From an uncultured Alphaproteobacteria bacterium (GTDB taxonomy: Bacteria; Pseudomonadota; Alphaproteobacteria; Rhodobacterales; Rhodobacteraceae): a DNA stretch of 64,000 nt. Below the pieces are notes generated by a model that was given only the letters and a program-made list of their open reading frames with translations, was not told where the DNA came from and searched no databases. Of the stretch, positions 62,564 to 64,000 are shown one piece after another. Each line of letters begins with the position of its first letter. Positions within the stretch are counted from its first letter, which is position 1. Made by a program: the position numbers and the translations under genes. The stretch spans positions 1-64,000 of the forward strand of contig CACBAM010000008.1 in NCBI GenBank assembly GCA_902537215.1, read 5' to 3'.

Positions 62564-63410
62564 CTGGTAAATCCCCCTTGTGCGAATAAACTATTCTCAT
62601 TTTATCCATTGCGCTAACTCCTAGATCAGTGGATGCAAAAGGACCACCATGCAATTTGTTCCCTTGGTCTGCCAATTCTTCCGTTAAGTCATCGGCGAAG
62701 ATTTTATTTGCGTAAATCTCAGCATTATCTTTGGGTTTGAAACCAATGTGCCCTGCGTCTATGTTGCTCAAATTCGAACGATCATTGTCTGACACTCCAT
62801 AAATAACTGAATAACCAGTGTGTGAAGTATCAATTGCTCTAATAACCAATTGAACCAAGTCATCATAGGAGAGCCAACTCGTTAAGCTTCTTTGCGTTGT
62901 TGCTGGTGAACATGTAGCAATTCGCAAGCATACCGCTTCAATACCGCATTTATCGTAATACATACGGGCCAAATTTTCAGTAAAACACTTTGATAGCCCA
63001 TAAAAACCATCAGCGCGATGTGCAGTCTTTGGCTTTAATGTCTTAGTTCTTTTATACATGCCGACTGCATGCACAGAGCTTGCGTAAACTACCCTTCTAC
63101 ACTTATTTTGACGAGCTGCTTCCCAAATGTTATGGGAGCCAATGAAATTAGCACCAAGCATATCGTTAAATGGCACTTCGTCTACCAAAGCTCCAAAATG
63201 GCAGATAAGTGAAACGTCTTTTGTTAGGGCACATATTTGATCAAAATTTGATAAATCAGCTGAGACATATTTTTCATTTTCATTGAGTTTTCCAATATTT
63301 TCTTTTATGTCAGTCGAAATAAGAGTACTGCAAATGTTTGAAATTGGCTCTCTAAGATAAGAACCCAATCTACCTCCTGCGCCTGTAAGCAAAATCTTTT
63401 TTTTCATCAA
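62553..63410 (-). CDS. NAD-dependent epimerase/dehydratase, uronate-dehydrogenase-like
   Basis: 285-aa extended SDR. ILLTGAGGRLGSYLREPI (NAD site, ~6-23), HFGALVDEVPFNDMLGANFIGSHNIWEAARQ, YASSVHAVGMYKR, YGLSKCFTENLARMYYDKCGIEAVCLRIATC with catalytic Tyr/Lys, and TSWLSYDDLVQLVIRAI. These match the uronate dehydrogenase (Udh) pattern, which oxidises hexuronates to aldarolactones. No other uronate gene is nearby, so another sugar-acid-like or polyol substrate is possible. AGAGG lies 7 bp before the ATG; first gene of the six-gene unit. Confidence 0.82.
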   Translation of the reverse strand: MMKKKILLTGAGGRLGSYLREPISNICSTLISTDIKENIGKLNENEKYVSADLSNFDQICALTKDVSLICHFGALVDEVPFNDMLGANFIGSHNIWEAARQNKCRRVVYASSVHAVGMYKRTKTLKPKTAHRADGFYGLSKCFTENLARMYYDKCGIEAVCLRIATCSPATTQRSLTSWLSYDDLVQLVIRAIDTSHTGYSVIYGVSDNDRSNLSNIDAGHIGFKPKDNAEIYANKIFADDLTEELADQGNKLHGGPFASTDLGVSAMDKMRIVYSHKGDLPDER

Positions 63411-63449
63411 AACCTCTACAACAAATAATTATAAAGGAAACTTTTTTTT

Positions 63450-63704
63450 TTAGGACTCATTTATCTCAATTTCTCGTTTGATTGCCAAAACTGATGAAAT
63501 AGTAGAGACACAGTACGGCACGCAGAAAGTTAAAAGAATTTTAAACCAATCGACTGATTTCATATCCTGAAAAATTATTCTGTCGCCATGGTTTATTAGG
63601 GCAAGGATACAACCAACGATTAGAGCAATCCGTAAAGCTCTTCTTATTACACTTTTTCGAAGGGCAAGCTTTAAAAAGCTATCGTGTGTTTTTATGTTTT
63701 TCAA
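63450..63704 (-). CDS. nrtS: NrtS-like nitrate/nitrite transporter
   Basis: 84-aa membrane protein with two hydrophobic segments (ALRIALIVGCILALINHGD and KILLTFCVPYCVSTISSVLAI). The INHGD motif after the first segment and the VPYCVST motif in the second match the small NrtS nitrate/nitrite transporters described from cyanobacteria and later seen in proteobacteria. It sits between folD (77 bp) and the Udh-like gene (39 bp). No nitrate reductase is in the window. Confidence 0.7.
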   Translation of the reverse strand: MKNIKTHDSFLKLALRKSVIRRALRIALIVGCILALINHGDRIIFQDMKSVDWFKILLTFCVPYCVSTISSVLAIKREIEINES

Positions 63705-63781
63705 AAGTTGAGCTCATACGAATAATCAAAAAATATTTTCCCGAAAGTAATTATCAACAAAAAAACTCCAAAAAATAATCG

Positions 63782-64000
63782 TCAAGTAAACTCTGGGTCA
63801 GGTAGGTCTTGTGATCTATAACATGAAGTAACGGTATTTGCTAAAAGACAGGCTATAGTCATTGGTCCTACTCCACCTGGCACAGGAGTGACCCCAGCCG
63901 CTAAACCAGCCATATCAGTAAAACAAACGTCACCCACCAAAGTCGTTTTTTCGCGTCCATCAATATTTTTTGTTACTCGGTTTATTCCAACATCTATCAC
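63782..64000 (-). CDS. folD: methylene-THF dehydrogenase/cyclohydrolase, 5'-truncated by window edge
   Basis: C-terminal ~72 residues of FolD, which interconverts 5,10-methylene- and 10-formyl-THF. The frame is open at base 64000 (VIDVGINRV is the expected continuation) and holds LVGDVCF and the diagnostic [20 protein letters not shown]. The gene is first on this strand in view and lies upstream of nrtS and of the DmdA-like operon, whose product would feed THF-bound one-carbon units. The N-terminal two thirds lie outside the window. Confidence 0.93.
   Translation of the reverse strand: MIDVGINRVTKNIDGREKTTLVGDVCFTDMAGLAAGVTPVPGGVGPMTIACLLANTVTSCYRSQDLPDPEFT

Noticed and set aside
1-64000. 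Mobile elements, CRISPR arrays, phage genes or an origin
   Set aside because: No transposase, integrase, regularly spaced repeats, phage structural genes or DnaA-box cluster were seen.

Overview
The window is AT-rich chromosomal DNA from a Gram-negative bacterium, most likely a marine alphaproteobacterium. Points that suggest this are a C4-pathway 5-aminolevulinate synthase (hemA), a SUV3-like helicase / S4 protein / FdxA / CarD block, an IMPase-type histidinol phosphatase, and catabolic genes for methylated and branched-chain compounds (MttB family, carnitine/BKACE, a DmdA-like enzyme, leucine degradation). A low-GC lineage such as a SAR116 relative would fit, but this is inference; no rRNA is present. 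Genes are tightly packed with many 1-19 bp overlaps. I saw no IS element, prophage, CRISPR array or origin.

Layout. 1-13.4 kb is mostly housekeeping: the 3' part of hemA, a UvrD/PcrA helicase, tRNA-Gly(GCC), the transhydrogenase pair pntAB, an MttB-family methyltransferase, two HAD phosphatases, a Nudix hydrolase, rpmG (55 aa), a BI-1 membrane protein, a HisN-like phosphatase whose 5' end looks broken or non-standard, a lysophospholipase-like hydrolase and an SCP2 protein. 13.4-17.4 kb is the SUV3 / S4 / fdxA / carD block. 17.4-24.8 kb is envelope-related: an AttH-like secreted protein with an FtsX-type ABC exporter, an HxlR regulator, a bactofilin, two unrecognised small proteins and MepA endopeptidase. 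24.9-28.5 kb has a class III aminotransferase, an SDR and a glycerate kinase.

28.5-44.5 kb is a same-strand catabolic block. An acyl-CoA synthetase, a complete LivGHMKF-type ABC importer and a PaaK-like ligase are followed by a thiolase, an HSD10-type SDR and the leucine/isovalerate pathway (ivd, mccB, mccA, hmgL). The step between MccAB and HMG-CoA lyase, methylglutaconyl-CoA hydratase, is missing there. A good candidate lies 11 kb downstream at 55559-56374, after a complete urea importer (urtABCDE) and urease (ureDABCEFG). The urea module thus appears to sit inside the leucine operon, with ureG and the hydratase overlapping by 4 bp. Both ABC operons carry a strong hairpin directly after the substrate-binding-protein gene. 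Upstream of urtA is a 272-bp leader with a 22-codon Cys/Lys/Arg-rich ORF laid over competing RNA stems; I do not recognise it, and it is the best candidate here for an undescribed control element.

57-64 kb runs on the minus strand: folD (partial), an NrtS-like nitrate transporter, then six closely spaced genes: a Udh-like dehydrogenase, a ThDP enzyme, a transthyretin/HIUase-like protein with an altered C-terminus, a DmdA/GcvT-like methyltransferase, a dehydrocarnitine cleavage enzyme (BKACE), and carnitine dehydrogenase fused to a thioesterase. The last two can convert carnitine to glycine betaine plus acetoacetate; the other four have no established role in that pathway.
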